Origin: Gemmatimonadota bacterium
GTDB lineage: Bacteria > Latescibacterota > UBA2968 > UBA8231
Reading direction: 5' to 3'
NCBI GenBank assembly: GCA_018673255.1
Contig: JABHDC010000003.1
Location: 1 to 14,277, forward strand
Length of the DNA: 14,277 nt
Part shown: positions 6,727 through 14,192 of the stretch, in pieces
Layout: each line of letters begins with the position of its first letter
Position numbering within the stretch: the first letter of the stretch is position 1
Program-made: the position numbers and the translations under genes
Notes under the pieces: model-generated
The model's database searches: none
What the model was told of the DNA's origin: nothing
Seen by the model: only the letters and a program-made list of their open reading frames with translations

Positions 6727-7686
6727 ATGGCTGTAGACCCGATCCCGAAGCTGCTGGAACAGGTCGATGGCGAACGCATGGAGGCGGATCTTCGTTATCT
6801 GGCGCACGATCCATTGCCATTTCGGAAACTCAATTACACCCGTCCAGGTCAGGATCGGTGTACGCTGCATGAGGCTGACGACTACATCGAAGGCAAGCTG
6901 GCTGGCTGGGGCTACACGGTGGTACGAGAGGATGTGCAGGTGCAGGCCTTTCGGTGCGATGAGAGCAAGCCGAAGGCGCATCAGTATTCGTCGCCCGAGC
7001 CGGAGGATCCGTTCTATACGGCCTGGAATCTGTATGCGGAGCGCCCCGGCACGGGTGTCCCGGACGACATCATACTCCTGCTGGCCCATAAGGATTCGCA
7101 GAGCTGGGTAGATTCACCGGGCGCCAACGACAATGGGGTCGGCACTGTGGCGCTGATGGAGATCGCCCGCATCCTGGCTGCCCACGAACCTCAACGGACG
7201 ATCCGCGTCCTGTTCTGCAACGAGGAACACCGTCCGTGGACGAGTGTGACCACGGCCGAACGGGCCAGGGACCGTGGTGATCGGTTGGTTGGCATCTTCA
7301 ACCTCGATGGGCTGAGTCGGAACATGCCCGAGGATCGCGCCGCGGGCCGAATGACGAGTGTCACGCTCTTCACCGAGGAGGAGGGGCGTCCCTTTGCCGA
7401 GATGATGGCGACCATCAATGAGACATATCGTCTCGGGCTTGAGACCCGTACCTATCACCGCGACCGGCCGGGTGACGATGATGGGTCCTTCATCAATGCG
7501 GGATTCCGGCACGCGGTACTGAATATCGGCTCCTATCCCTATGGTGATCCCGCCTATCATACCGAGGAAGATGTGATCGAGAATGTCGACATCGATCACC
7601 TGGTGGTTTCGACGCGTCTGAGTCTGGCGGCGGCCCTGTGGATCGATATGCATGGCAAACCGCCCGGTGGTGACGAGTGCCCCTGA
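6727..7686 (+). CDS. M28-family zinc metallopeptidase (aminopeptidase-like)
   Basis: M28 enzymes use two zinc ions to remove N-terminal amino acids or hydrolyse related amide bonds. The full ligand set is visible (319-aa numbering): His121 in Ala-His-Lys-Asp-Ser with Asp123, the bridging Asp135 in Gly-Ala-Asn-Asp-Asn-Gly, the catalytic Glu166 and metal ligand Glu167 in Cys-Asn-Glu-Glu-His, Asp194 in Asn-Leu-Asp-Gly, and His278 in Tyr-His-Thr-Glu-Glu-Asp. Lys replaces the common Tyr after the first His. The usual N-terminal signal peptide of exported M28 enzymes is absent, so this one is likely cytosolic. The start at 6727 is set by GAGGAG 6 nt upstream; an ATG at 6709 would overlap the RidA-like gene. 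Glutaminyl cyclase-type and carboxypeptidase-type members share this fold, so aminopeptidase activity is a default guess. Confidence 0.88.
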   Translation: MAVDPIPKLLEQVDGERMEADLRYLAHDPLPFRKLNYTRPGQDRCTLHEADDYIEGKLAGWGYTVVREDVQVQAFRCDESKPKAHQYSSPEPEDPFYTAWNLYAERPGTGVPDDIILLLAHKDSQSWVDSPGANDNGVGTVALMEIARILAAHEPQRTIRVLFCNEEHRPWTSVTTAERARDRGDRLVGIFNLDGLSRNMPEDRAAGRMTSVTLFTEEEGRPFAEMMATINETYRLGLETRTYHRDRPGDDDGSFINAGFRHAVLNIGSYPYGDPAYHTEEDVIENVDIDHLVVSTRLSLAAALWIDMHGKPPGGDECP

Positions 7687-7695
7687 CAGGGCACT
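7676..7695 (+). terminator. Short GC-rich hairpin at the end of the M28 gene
   Basis: AGTGCCC (7676-7682) and GGGCACT (7689-7695) form a perfect 7-bp stem with a 6-nt loop that includes the TGA stop. There is no T-run afterwards (AATTC follows), so it is at best a weak or Rho-assisted terminator, or an mRNA-stabilising end between the peptidase and the regulator gene. Confidence 0.35.
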
Positions 7696-7720
7696 AATTC
7701 ACGGACGTCCTGTGGCAGAT

Positions 7721-7735
7721 TGACCACTTTGGTCA
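7721..7735. promoter_or_regulatory. Operator-like palindrome against the sigma-54 activator start codon
   Basis: TGACCA-CTT-TGGTCA is a perfect 6-bp inverted repeat with a 3-bp spacer, ending one base before the ATG at 7737. It occupies the place where a Shine-Dalgarno sequence would be and no such sequence is seen. It could be an autoregulatory operator or a small mRNA hairpin that masks the start. Confidence 0.4.
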
Positions 7736-7736
7736 T

Positions 7737-9173
7737 ATGGTGGCAACTGCGACGCAACAACTGAGAGATCCTGTGGCCGAGGAACTGAATACCCGCCTTG
7801 CCGAGTTGGAGGCCAGAGCGCAGTTCTATCAGACCGAGTACGAGTATCTGTGCCAGAAGATGCCGAACGCCATGTTCGTCGTCGATCCGGCACGGGACCG
7901 CATCGTGGAGGCCAACGATGCGGCGTGCCGTCTGCTGGGTTACGGTCGCGAACAACTTCTGTCGTCGATGACGATCTCCGATATCCATCCGCACGAACTC
8001 GAGGAGCTGCGCGAATTCGCCGGCGAGATCATGGCCAAGGGGGCCGCCGCCTCGGATCGCCTGTCATGTCTGAGTGCCGCCGGCCGTACGATCCCCGTCA
8101 CTATCCATGGGTCGGTCTTTGAGGATCAGGATGGCCGGCAGATGTTACGCACGATCGTCGTCGACATGGGGCATCGGCATGCCTTCGAGCAGGTCCTCGA
8201 GGACGAGGTCCGCACAACCCATGACTACGATGAGATCACGGGTGGCTCGCCGGCTCTGCGGCAGGTCCTCGACCAGGTGCAACGCGTGGCGCCCACGGAT
8301 AGCACGGTCCTCATCCTGGGTGAAACCGGAACCGGCAAGGAGCTGATCTGCCGGGCGATTCATCACGATTCCATGCGAAGTGAGAAGCCACTGGTGAAGC
8401 TGAATTGCGCCGCCATCCCCTCGGGCCTGATCGAGTCAGAATTATTCGGGCATGAGAAGGGCGCCTTCACCGGGGCGATTCAGCAGAAACGAGGCCGCTT
8501 CGAACTGGCCCACGGGGGGACGATATTCCTCGATGAGATCGGTGACATCCCCCTCGAGACACAACCCAAGTTGCTGCGGCTGCTGCAGGAACGGGAGTTT
8601 GAGCGGGTCGGCGGCAGCACAACGATCCAGTCGGACGTTCGGGTCATCGCCGCGACCCATCGCAATCTGGAGCAGATGGTCGCTGATGGCAGTTTCCGTC
8701 AGGATCTGTTCTATCGTCTGAATGTGTTTCCCCTGACGCTGCCGCCACTGCGTGAGCGCCGGGAGGATATTCCCCTGCTGGCTCAGTATTTCTCTCAGCG
8801 GATGGGTCAGCGCCAGGGCCTTCCCGCGTTGGAATTCAGCTCCGATGCCGTTGAGCGACTGCTCGGCTACCACTGGCCCGGCAATATCCGGGAGTTGGAG
8901 AACATCGTGGAGCGCGCGGTCATTCTCTGTGATGGGGGCATGATCGACACGCCACACATCTCTGTCGGACACGGGCCGGCAACGGGTGATCCCTTGCCGG
9001 GTGGGGTTCGGACGCTGCAGCAGGTCGAGCAGGATGCCATCATCGTGGCACTGCAGGCCTCGTCCGGTAAGATCTCCGGTCCCGGAGGCGCGGCTGAGAT
9101 GCTGGGGCTCAAGCCATCGACGCTGGAGTCGCGCATGAAGAAGCTGGGGATCGACCGCACAGCCGGAAGTTAG
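7737..9173 (+). CDS. PAS-domain sigma-54-dependent transcriptional activator
   Basis: This 478-aa protein is an enhancer-binding activator of sigma-54 RNA polymerase. Order: a short N-terminal coiled-coil-like stretch (~15-38), a PAS sensor (~42-145), the AAA+ domain (~166-395) with Walker A Gly-Glu-Thr-Gly-Thr-Gly-Lys-Glu at 195-202, an intact Gly-Ala-Phe-Thr-Gly-Ala sigma-54 contact loop at 242-247 and Walker B ending Leu-Asp-Glu-Ile-Gly-Asp at 265-270, then a Fis-type helix-turn-helix (~446-472) ending Ser-Arg-Met-Lys-Lys-Leu-Gly-Ile. There is no response-regulator receiver domain, so the signal must come through the PAS domain (small ligand, redox or protein partner). No ribosome-binding site precedes the ATG at 7737; a GTG at 7773 is an alternative start that leaves the PAS intact. 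Its stop overlaps the rapA stop. The target genes are not identifiable; no convincing -24/-12 promoter was seen in the window. Confidence 0.95.
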   Translation: MVATATQQLRDPVAEELNTRLAELEARAQFYQTEYEYLCQKMPNAMFVVDPARDRIVEANDAACRLLGYGREQLLSSMTISDIHPHELEELREFAGEIMAKGAAASDRLSCLSAAGRTIPVTIHGSVFEDQDGRQMLRTIVVDMGHRHAFEQVLEDEVRTTHDYDEITGGSPALRQVLDQVQRVAPTDSTVLILGETGTGKELICRAIHHDSMRSEKPLVKLNCAAIPSGLIESELFGHEKGAFTGAIQQKRGRFELAHGGTIFLDEIGDIPLETQPKLLRLLQEREFERVGGSTTIQSDVRVIAATHRNLEQMVADGSFRQDLFYRLNVFPLTLPPLRERREDIPLLAQYFSQRMGQRQGLPALEFSSDAVERLLGYHWPGNIRELENIVERAVILCDGGMIDTPHISVGHGPATGDPLPGGVRTLQQVEQDAIIVALQASSGKISGPGGAAEMLGLKPSTLESRMKKLGIDRTAGS

Positions 9174-11923
9174 CCCACCACGAGCAGGCGCAGTGCGTCG
9201 AGGCGGAGGCGAATGTGCCTCAGCCCTGTGTCCAGTTCCCTCAGCTGCTCTCTACCTGCCTCGACCTCCTGCTCATCCACAGCAGGATTCACCGCCGCCA
9301 GCTGGGACAGACGCTCGACGGCTGGCTCCAGTTCGCGCCGCATGTTGTCCAGTGCAGTGTCGATGATCGGTGGGGTCTGCTTCTCCGCCAGTTCGCGGGC
9401 CGCATCCACCAGTTGTGGCAGGAGCGCGCTCATCTGCGGCATTTCGAGAATCGCTGGATCAGCTGGCTCGACACCCGCCTGCACGACATCGGCTGACAGG
9501 CCGGTGTCCTGTCCCCCCATATCGACGACGACGTGTATGGGCGTGGGTGGCATGAATCGATCTGCTCGCCACTGTCGAGACACGGTGGGTTCGGCGACGA
9601 ACAGGGCCTGCAGGTAGATACCGGGGTCATCGCCGGCCAGACGAGCGACACAGGAATTGCCATTTTCGTGACCGAGCAGGTTGTCGATGGTGTCACCCAC
9701 CATCGGGTGATCCCACGTGAGCAGCACGCGCTCCGGGTGACGCAGGGCGATGTCCCGATCGAAGGTCACTCCCATCTCCTCTCCGTGGAATCCCGGGAAG
9801 GGCCGATGGTAGTCCAGGCCGGCGCGAGCTGCCCAACTGCGGTCGCCGATCCGCTCCACATCCAGGCCGCCCCGTTCAAAGGCTTCGACCATGAAGGTCT
9901 CGAGGGCAGGGGCGCTCTCCGCTCGTTCGATGTGTTGGTGCAGATCACGCGCTGCGGCCAGGTCGAATGACGTCAGTTCGAGGAGGCGGTCACGACCATT
10001 GTCGAGTTCGTCGATGGTCTGCAGATTGCGCTCGCGAGCGCGCTCGAGCAGACCGGTGAACGTGTCGTCATCGGCCAGAAGTGCATCGGGCAACAGATCG
10101 CCGAATTCGCGATCGATCACTGTGGCGCCATGCCAGGGCTGCGTGAATACCTGAAGTGCCTCCGCATGCCACCGCATCAGGCGCTCCTGGGGTGACCCGG
10201 CCACGACGACGGAGTGGATGAAGATCTCTTCTCCCTGTCCGATCCGGTCGATACGCCCGATGGCCTGTTCGAGACGATCCGCACTCAGCGGCAGATCGAG
10301 GAGTACGAGGTGGCGGGCAACCTGGAAGTTGCGCCCCTCGGCTCCGATGGCAGAACAGATGACGACTTGCGGGCCATCGGCATCGAGGAACCATGCCGCC
10401 TGTCGATCGCGGCTGACGGCGCCCATGCCCTCGTGGAAGCAGGCGACCTTGCGTTTCGGTGTGGCCAGGGCTTCGACGAAGGCCTCGGCCTTGGTCTGGC
10501 TCGAACACAGGGCCAATACCTTCTCATCGGGGTGTGTGTCGAGGAAATCGGCCAGCCACACCACGCGCGGATCCCCGTCGGCCTCGGTCAGCGCGAGACC
10601 GCCTGAAGCCGAGATATCATGGAGGAATTCGCGCTGCATGCGGGCTGCATCGGCCTGGAGGATCTCAGGGCAGGCGACACGGCGGGGGAAGCCGGGAATG
10701 CGTGCGCGCACATTCCGATACATGACGCGACCGATGCCGTGGAGGTCCAGCAGTCGCTGCAGTAGATCCAGTTGGAGGCGTCGATCGTCCGGCTCGGCAT
10801 CAAGGGGTGCCACCTGCTCGGGCCCCAGTCTTTCCTGCAGCAGGATGCGATCCTCTGCCGCAAGGGGCTGGCCCTGCTGCAGTCGGTGTGCTGTGGCGGC
10901 CAGAGCGCGGTAATTGTCGGCTTCGCGAACATAGGCTTCATGGTCGTGGAAGCGGTCCGGATCGAGAATGGCCAGGCGACGGAAGTGCCCTTCTTCACCA
11001 TCACGGTCCGGGGTGGCACTGAGCAGAATGACGTGCTCGGTACGAGCGGCCAGGGTCTGGACGAGGGCGAATTCATCCGTGCCGGGTTCCAGATGGTGTG
11101 CCTCGTCCACAACGACGAGATCCCACTCAGACTCGGCGAAGGCCGATCCCACCTGCACACCCAGGGGGCAGACGAACAACTGGGCGTCGCGCAGCTGTTC
11201 GGGCAGGTCCTCACTCTGCAGGTCGATCGTGCCACCTTCGTAGGTGTCCTCACCCATCACCTGCAGGAGGAGATTGAATCGCAGATACGCCTCGGCAAGC
11301 CACTGATGGACAAGGGCGGGTGGAACGAGGATGAGGGCCCTCTCCGCTCTTCCGGACAACAGCAACCGATGCAGAATGAGCAGGGCCTCGATCGTCTTGC
11401 CGAGACCGACTTCATCGGCGAGCAGCACGCGGACGCGATGGCGTTCGCACACGTCTCGTGCAATGGACAACTGATGGTCGAAGAGCTGGATACGGCCGCC
11501 AAGGAAGCCCCGTGCCGGTGAGGCGAGCAGGCCGTGACGCTGGTGCAGGGCCTCGTGACGCAGGTCGAACAATCGGTGATCATCGACCTGGCCCCCGAGC
11601 AATCGATTCTCGGGGGTGGCCACGTCGAGTTCGGCGTCCAGCTCCGCTTCGCTCAGTTGCTCTCCCTGGCCGCGATAGAGGAACAGCCCATCCGCTTCAA
11701 TCACTTCTTCGATACAGAAGTCCTGCCCCTCACAGCCGCGGGCCTGCTGACCGGGAGCCAGGCGTGCCCTGGCCAGAGGCGGATCATCCATGGAGTATCG
11801 TCGCACTACATCACGTGCCGGATAGGCGATCACGACTTGACGATGTTCGACGGCGTCGACTCGACCCAGTCCCAATTCGGGTTCTGTGAGGCTGTGCCAG
11901 CGCTGTCCGGATACGAAGTTCAT
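9170..11923 (-). CDS. rapA: RNA polymerase-associated ATPase RapA (SWI2/SNF2 family)
   Basis: RapA binds the RNA polymerase core and uses ATP to help recycle stalled or post-termination polymerase. The match to E. coli RapA (968 aa) runs end to end: the N-terminal tandem Tudor-like region starts with a Gly-Gln-Arg-Trp motif (residues 6-9), Walker A Asp-Glu-Val-Gly-Leu-Gly-Lys-Thr is at 170-177, the DEAH box at 273-276, Ser-Ala-Thr-Pro at 302-305, Gly-Ala-Glu-Gly-Arg-Asn-Phe-Gln at 527-534, and the arginine-finger motif Gly-Arg-Ile-Asp-Arg-Ile-Gly-Gln at 556-563. The C-terminal RapA-specific domain ends Leu-Asp-Ala-Leu-Arg-Leu, as in E. coli. At 917 aa it is complete. ATG 11923 is used because the protein aligns from its first residues; GGAAG stands close upstream. 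It is transcribed after the sulfotransferase-like gene with a 111-bp gap and converges on the sigma-54 activator. Confidence 0.96.
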   Translation of the reverse strand: MNFVSGQRWHSLTEPELGLGRVDAVEHRQVVIAYPARDVVRRYSMDDPPLARARLAPGQQARGCEGQDFCIEEVIEADGLFLYRGQGEQLSEAELDAELDVATPENRLLGGQVDDHRLFDLRHEALHQRHGLLASPARGFLGGRIQLFDHQLSIARDVCERHRVRVLLADEVGLGKTIEALLILHRLLLSGRAERALILVPPALVHQWLAEAYLRFNLLLQVMGEDTYEGGTIDLQSEDLPEQLRDAQLFVCPLGVQVGSAFAESEWDLVVVDEAHHLEPGTDEFALVQTLAARTEHVILLSATPDRDGEEGHFRRLAILDPDRFHDHEAYVREADNYRALAATAHRLQQGQPLAAEDRILLQERLGPEQVAPLDAEPDDRRLQLDLLQRLLDLHGIGRVMYRNVRARIPGFPRRVACPEILQADAARMQREFLHDISASGGLALTEADGDPRVVWLADFLDTHPDEKVLALCSSQTKAEAFVEALATPKRKVACFHEGMGAVSRDRQAAWFLDADGPQVVICSAIGAEGRNFQVARHLVLLDLPLSADRLEQAIGRIDRIGQGEEIFIHSVVVAGSPQERLMRWHAEALQVFTQPWHGATVIDREFGDLLPDALLADDDTFTGLLERARERNLQTIDELDNGRDRLLELTSFDLAAARDLHQHIERAESAPALETFMVEAFERGGLDVERIGDRSWAARAGLDYHRPFPGFHGEEMGVTFDRDIALRHPERVLLTWDHPMVGDTIDNLLGHENGNSCVARLAGDDPGIYLQALFVAEPTVSRQWRADRFMPPTPIHVVVDMGGQDTGLSADVVQAGVEPADPAILEMPQMSALLPQLVDAARELAEKQTPPIIDTALDNMRRELEPAVERLSQLAAVNPAVDEQEVEAGREQLRELDTGLRHIRLRLDALRLLVVG

Positions 11924-12034
11924 GGACTTCCAGTGTCGATTGGGGGGAATGCCGGGAAAGGTCGGTCTACTGCCGGGTCAGGCAGGCAGGATCAGTACAG
12001 GCGGACCCTGACGCAGAGAGCCAGAGGTAGCACC

Positions 12035-12955
12035 TCAGGCTGAAACAAATGCAAGCAAGCCTTGAGAGAATTCCGGGTCATCGGTGAAGGTCTCACCCAC
12101 CAGATTGCGGTAGCAATCGACGAGGGCTTGAGAATGCTCGTATTGCGCGCCGACCTGGAAAGCCTGTGTGCCGGCACGCAACCATTGCTCTGGGGCATCC
12201 AGATCAAGAAAGCCTGCCAGGCCGTGCAATACGGGAGCTGGGGCATCGTACCCGAAATAGTGGTGGAATCGATGCGGGTGCTGTCGCTGCAGGCGCCGGA
12301 ACCAGGCGATCTCTTTAACGACGGCGGCAAGGGCATCCTCTACGGTGGTGCTACGATCCAAACCCTCGAAAACACGCACATGCCCTGTGCGCACATTCGA
12401 TGTGGCACAATCGATCGGATGCCGAATGGGCAGGAGGAATCTCAACTGCGAATTGTCCTTCAGCAGATTCCCCGGATCGATACCACAGGCGCGCAGATGA
12501 TTGGCGGTCCGCAGTGATTCCTTCCACACCAGTGCTGTAGGGGCATCCTTGGGTCCGAGCTGTTCCATGGCCTGAAGCATGTCCGGGCGATCGACCACGG
12601 CGTGGGATCGGGTAATCGAGCCGCCATGACTTCCGCGACGTCCGTTCTCACTGGCACACAGTGCATACCGCACGAATCGAGCATATCGTGCCTCACTGTA
12701 GTCCTTGATGAAATCGATCCGATCGTCGCCAAAAATGCGCCGGCTGCCATGGTTGAGAACCTGGCACTGCGGGTGCAGGAACAGGACGGAGGCGGTCAGG
12801 GTGGTCAGATTTCGATAGGGACCCAGAATGAGGCAGACAGACTTCACCGTGTCCGTATCCATGCCTTCGCAACGGTGCAGATCACGCTCTTTCTCGATGG
12901 GGTCCCAGAAGACGGAAAGGGCTTTGCCGGCGAGTTTTCGGGCTGACAGCTTCAA
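12035..12955 (-). CDS. Sulfotransferase-like P-loop protein
   Basis: The layout fits a PAPS-dependent sulfotransferase. A first strand-loop-helix, Leu-Ile-Leu-Gly-Pro-Tyr-Arg-Asn-Leu-Thr-Thr-Leu (residues 42-53), then a helix ending in Leu-His-Pro, stands at the 5'-phosphosulfate site. Leu-Val-Trp-Lys-Glu-Ser (142-147) is the usual central strand. Arg178-His-Pro with Ser186 forms the 3'-phosphate-binding site. The first loop is degenerate compared with the common Ser-Gly-Thr-Thr/Ser form, so activity is uncertain. The start is unclear: TTG at 12955 gives 306 aa, with a G/C-rich third codon position in the extra 31 codons, but no ribosome-binding site; ATG 12862 (275 aa) begins just before the P-loop strand and has GAAGG one base away. 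No signal peptide or membrane span is seen. It is 111 bp upstream of rapA on the same strand; no functional link is evident. Confidence 0.65.
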   Translation of the reverse strand: MKLSARKLAGKALSVFWDPIEKERDLHRCEGMDTDTVKSVCLILGPYRNLTTLTASVLFLHPQCQVLNHGSRRIFGDDRIDFIKDYSEARYARFVRYALCASENGRRGSHGGSITRSHAVVDRPDMLQAMEQLGPKDAPTALVWKESLRTANHLRACGIDPGNLLKDNSQLRFLLPIRHPIDCATSNVRTGHVRVFEGLDRSTTVEDALAAVVKEIAWFRRLQRQHPHRFHHYFGYDAPAPVLHGLAGFLDLDAPEQWLRAGTQAFQVGAQYEHSQALVDCYRNLVGETFTDDPEFSQGLLAFVSA

Positions 12956-13066
12956 GGCATGGACCGAAGGTGACCTGGTGGAAGAGCGGCGAAGGCGTGG
13001 ACCGTCCGATCACAGAAAGTGGACACAGGGTCGGCTCGGTGCCAGCCGTTCGGGCATGCCTTGCCG

Positions 13067-13097
13067 TTGACATCCGACCTCTGGTTGGGACTACGTG
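13067..13097 (+). promoter_or_regulatory. Candidate promoter of the tartronate semialdehyde reductase gene
   Basis: A perfect -35 hexamer, TTGACA, is at 13067-13072. The -10 box is poor: TACGTG at 13092-13097 with a 19-nt spacer is the best of a weak set, so an activator may be needed. An 8-bp palindrome, GGCATGCC (13053-13060), lies just upstream. The start codon is 59 nt beyond the -35 box. Confidence 0.35.
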
Positions 13098-13118
13098 AGT
13101 TTCGGGTGGGGAGGTGAC

Positions 13119-13123
13119 GGAGG
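13119..13123 (+). promoter_or_regulatory. Ribosome-binding site of the reductase gene
   Basis: GGAGG stands 7 nt before the ATG at 13131. It rules out the GTG at 13095, which would add 12 Gly/Ser-rich residues not found in the family. Confidence 0.85.
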
Positions 13124-13130
13124 CTCCCAG

Positions 13131-14024
13131 ATGGAGAAGACGCAACTTGGTTTCATCGGCCTGGGTATCATGGGCAAACCCATGGCCATCAATCTGCACA
13201 ACGCCGGCTACCCGCTCGTCGTCCACGACGTGAATGCCGAACCCGTAGCCGAATTGACGGACCTCGGGGCCAAACGCGCTACGTCGCCAGCAGAGGTCGG
13301 TGCCAGCTGCGACATCGTGTTGACCATGCTGCCCAATTCGCCCCACGTGGCCACGGTGGTGACCGGAGGCGGGGGTCTGCTGGAGAGCGCGCGCGACGGT
13401 CAGATCATCATCGACATGAGTTCGATCGCTCCGCTGGTCTCTCAGAATCTGTCCAAGGAACTGGCCAGCAAGGGAGCGCACATGCTCGATGCCCCTGTCA
13501 GCGGCGGTCAGGAGAAGGCAGAACTCGGAACACTCGCCTTCATGGTCGGTGGTGAGCAAGGCATCTTCGACACCTGTAAACCGATTCTCGATATCATGGG
13601 TGGTAGTGTCACTCGTGTCGGTGACATTGGTGCCGGCCAGACCACGAAGCTGGTGAATCAGGCCATCGTCGGCGTCAACATCGCCATCATCGCCGAGGCC
13701 ATGAGCCTGGGCAAGAAGGCCGGTGTGGATCCGGAGGCGATCTTCAATGCCATCCGTGGTGGGCTGGCTGCATCTGCCTGTCTGGAGGACAAGGCGCCCC
13801 GCATGTTCGAGGGTCGCTTCGATCCCGGCTTCCGCATCAACCTGCATGTGAAGGATCTGGCCAACGTGGCCGAGACCTCGCGGCAACTGCATGTGGCCAT
13901 GCCCCTGTCGTCACAGGTCATGGAGATGATGCAGGCCATGCTGGCTGCCGGGCACGACGACGTCGATCACGGTGGCCTGGCTCTCTACTACGAGCAGGTG
14001 AATGGTTTTTCGCTGAAGGAGTGA
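13131..14024 (+). CDS. garR: 2-hydroxy-3-oxopropionate (tartronate semialdehyde) reductase
   Basis: This enzyme reduces tartronate semialdehyde to D-glycerate with NAD(P)H in glycolate and sugar-acid (glucarate/galactarate) breakdown. The 297-aa protein is complete and very close, from memory, to E. coli GarR/GlxR. It has the Rossmann motif Gly10-Leu-Gly12-Ile-Met-Gly15-Lys-Pro, the family signature Asp-Met-Ser-Ser-Ile-Ala-Pro (95-101), the substrate-binding loop Asp-Ala-Pro-Val-Ser-Gly-Gly (120-126), catalytic Lys173 in Thr-Lys-Leu-Val-Asn-Gln, and Lys241-Asp-Leu. The length is typical. The ATG at 13131 is set by GGAGG 7 nt upstream. It is soluble and cytosolic. 3-Hydroxyisobutyrate dehydrogenase is the main alternative, but the Met-Leu-Pro-Asn-Ser-Pro-His-Val and Gly-Leu-Ala-Ala-Ser signatures favour GarR. 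A hairpin follows the stop, and a probable transporter gene begins 168 bp on. Confidence 0.93.
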   Translation: MEKTQLGFIGLGIMGKPMAINLHNAGYPLVVHDVNAEPVAELTDLGAKRATSPAEVGASCDIVLTMLPNSPHVATVVTGGGGLLESARDGQIIIDMSSIAPLVSQNLSKELASKGAHMLDAPVSGGQEKAELGTLAFMVGGEQGIFDTCKPILDIMGGSVTRVGDIGAGQTTKLVNQAIVGVNIAIIAEAMSLGKKAGVDPEAIFNAIRGGLAASACLEDKAPRMFEGRFDPGFRINLHVKDLANVAETSRQLHVAMPLSSQVMEMMQAMLAAGHDDVDHGGLALYYEQVNGFSLKE

Positions 14025-14037
14025 TATCCGCCCACCC

Positions 14038-14083
14038 GTGCAGCGTGACGCAGTTTTGTTTCAACGCGCGCGCCACGCTGCAC
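14038..14083 (+). terminator. Long hairpin after the reductase gene
   Basis: GTGCAGCGTG (14038-14047) and CACGCTGCAC (14074-14083) are perfect 10-bp inverted repeats. One mismatch further in, CGC (14049-14051) pairs with GCG (14070-14072). The loop is 18 nt and can add a 3-bp GTT/AAC stem. It begins 14 nt after the garR stop, the position expected of a terminator, but no U-run follows, so Rho-assisted termination or 3'-end protection is as likely. Confidence 0.5.
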
Positions 14084-14100
14084 CAGTAGCCGGCTATTGG
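14083..14100. promoter_or_regulatory. 18-bp near-perfect palindrome, operator-like
   Basis: The 18 bases contain a perfect core, TAGCCGGCTA (14087-14096), flanked by CCA and TGG, with a single G/T mismatch between (14086/14097). It abuts the preceding hairpin and lies about 92 bp upstream of the transporter start. The symmetry is of the kind bound by dimeric repressors. Confidence 0.4.
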
Positions 14101-14125
14101 CGACAGGATGTTGCGTCGGTGTAAG

Positions 14126-14135
14126 TTGCATGCAA
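14126..14135. promoter_or_regulatory. 10-bp palindrome TTGCATGCAA upstream of the transporter gene
   Basis: This is a perfect palindrome, 57 bp before the ATG at 14193. It may be an operator half-site pair or chance; the GCATGC core also occurs upstream of garR (13053-13060) and inside several coding regions in the window. Confidence 0.25.
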
Positions 14136-14192
14136 TCCATGTGCTGCCACCGATCTGATACCGAAGGGACCGAGCTCCCGTAAGGCCTCTCC

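Noticed and set aside
7711..7730. A possible -24/-12 sigma-54 promoter before the activator gene (TGGCA...).
   Set aside because: The -12 GC element is absent at the required spacing.
10772..11521. A 249-aa plus-strand frame opposite rapA.
   Set aside because: It is antisense to the RapA Walker and DEAH motifs and shows no domain of its own.
11964..12036. Short inverted repeats between rapA and the sulfotransferase-like gene (CTGCC/GGCAG at 11970-11985; GAGGT-AGC-ACCTC at 12024-12036).
   Set aside because: Arms are only 5 bp and no T-run follows on either strand; not enough to call a terminator or operator.
12882..13892. A 336-aa open frame on the minus strand opposite garR.
   Set aside because: It is the antisense of a clear, well-conserved reductase gene; its translation is His/Asp/Gly-rich and has no recognisable domain. 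Long shadow frames are expected in GC-rich DNA.
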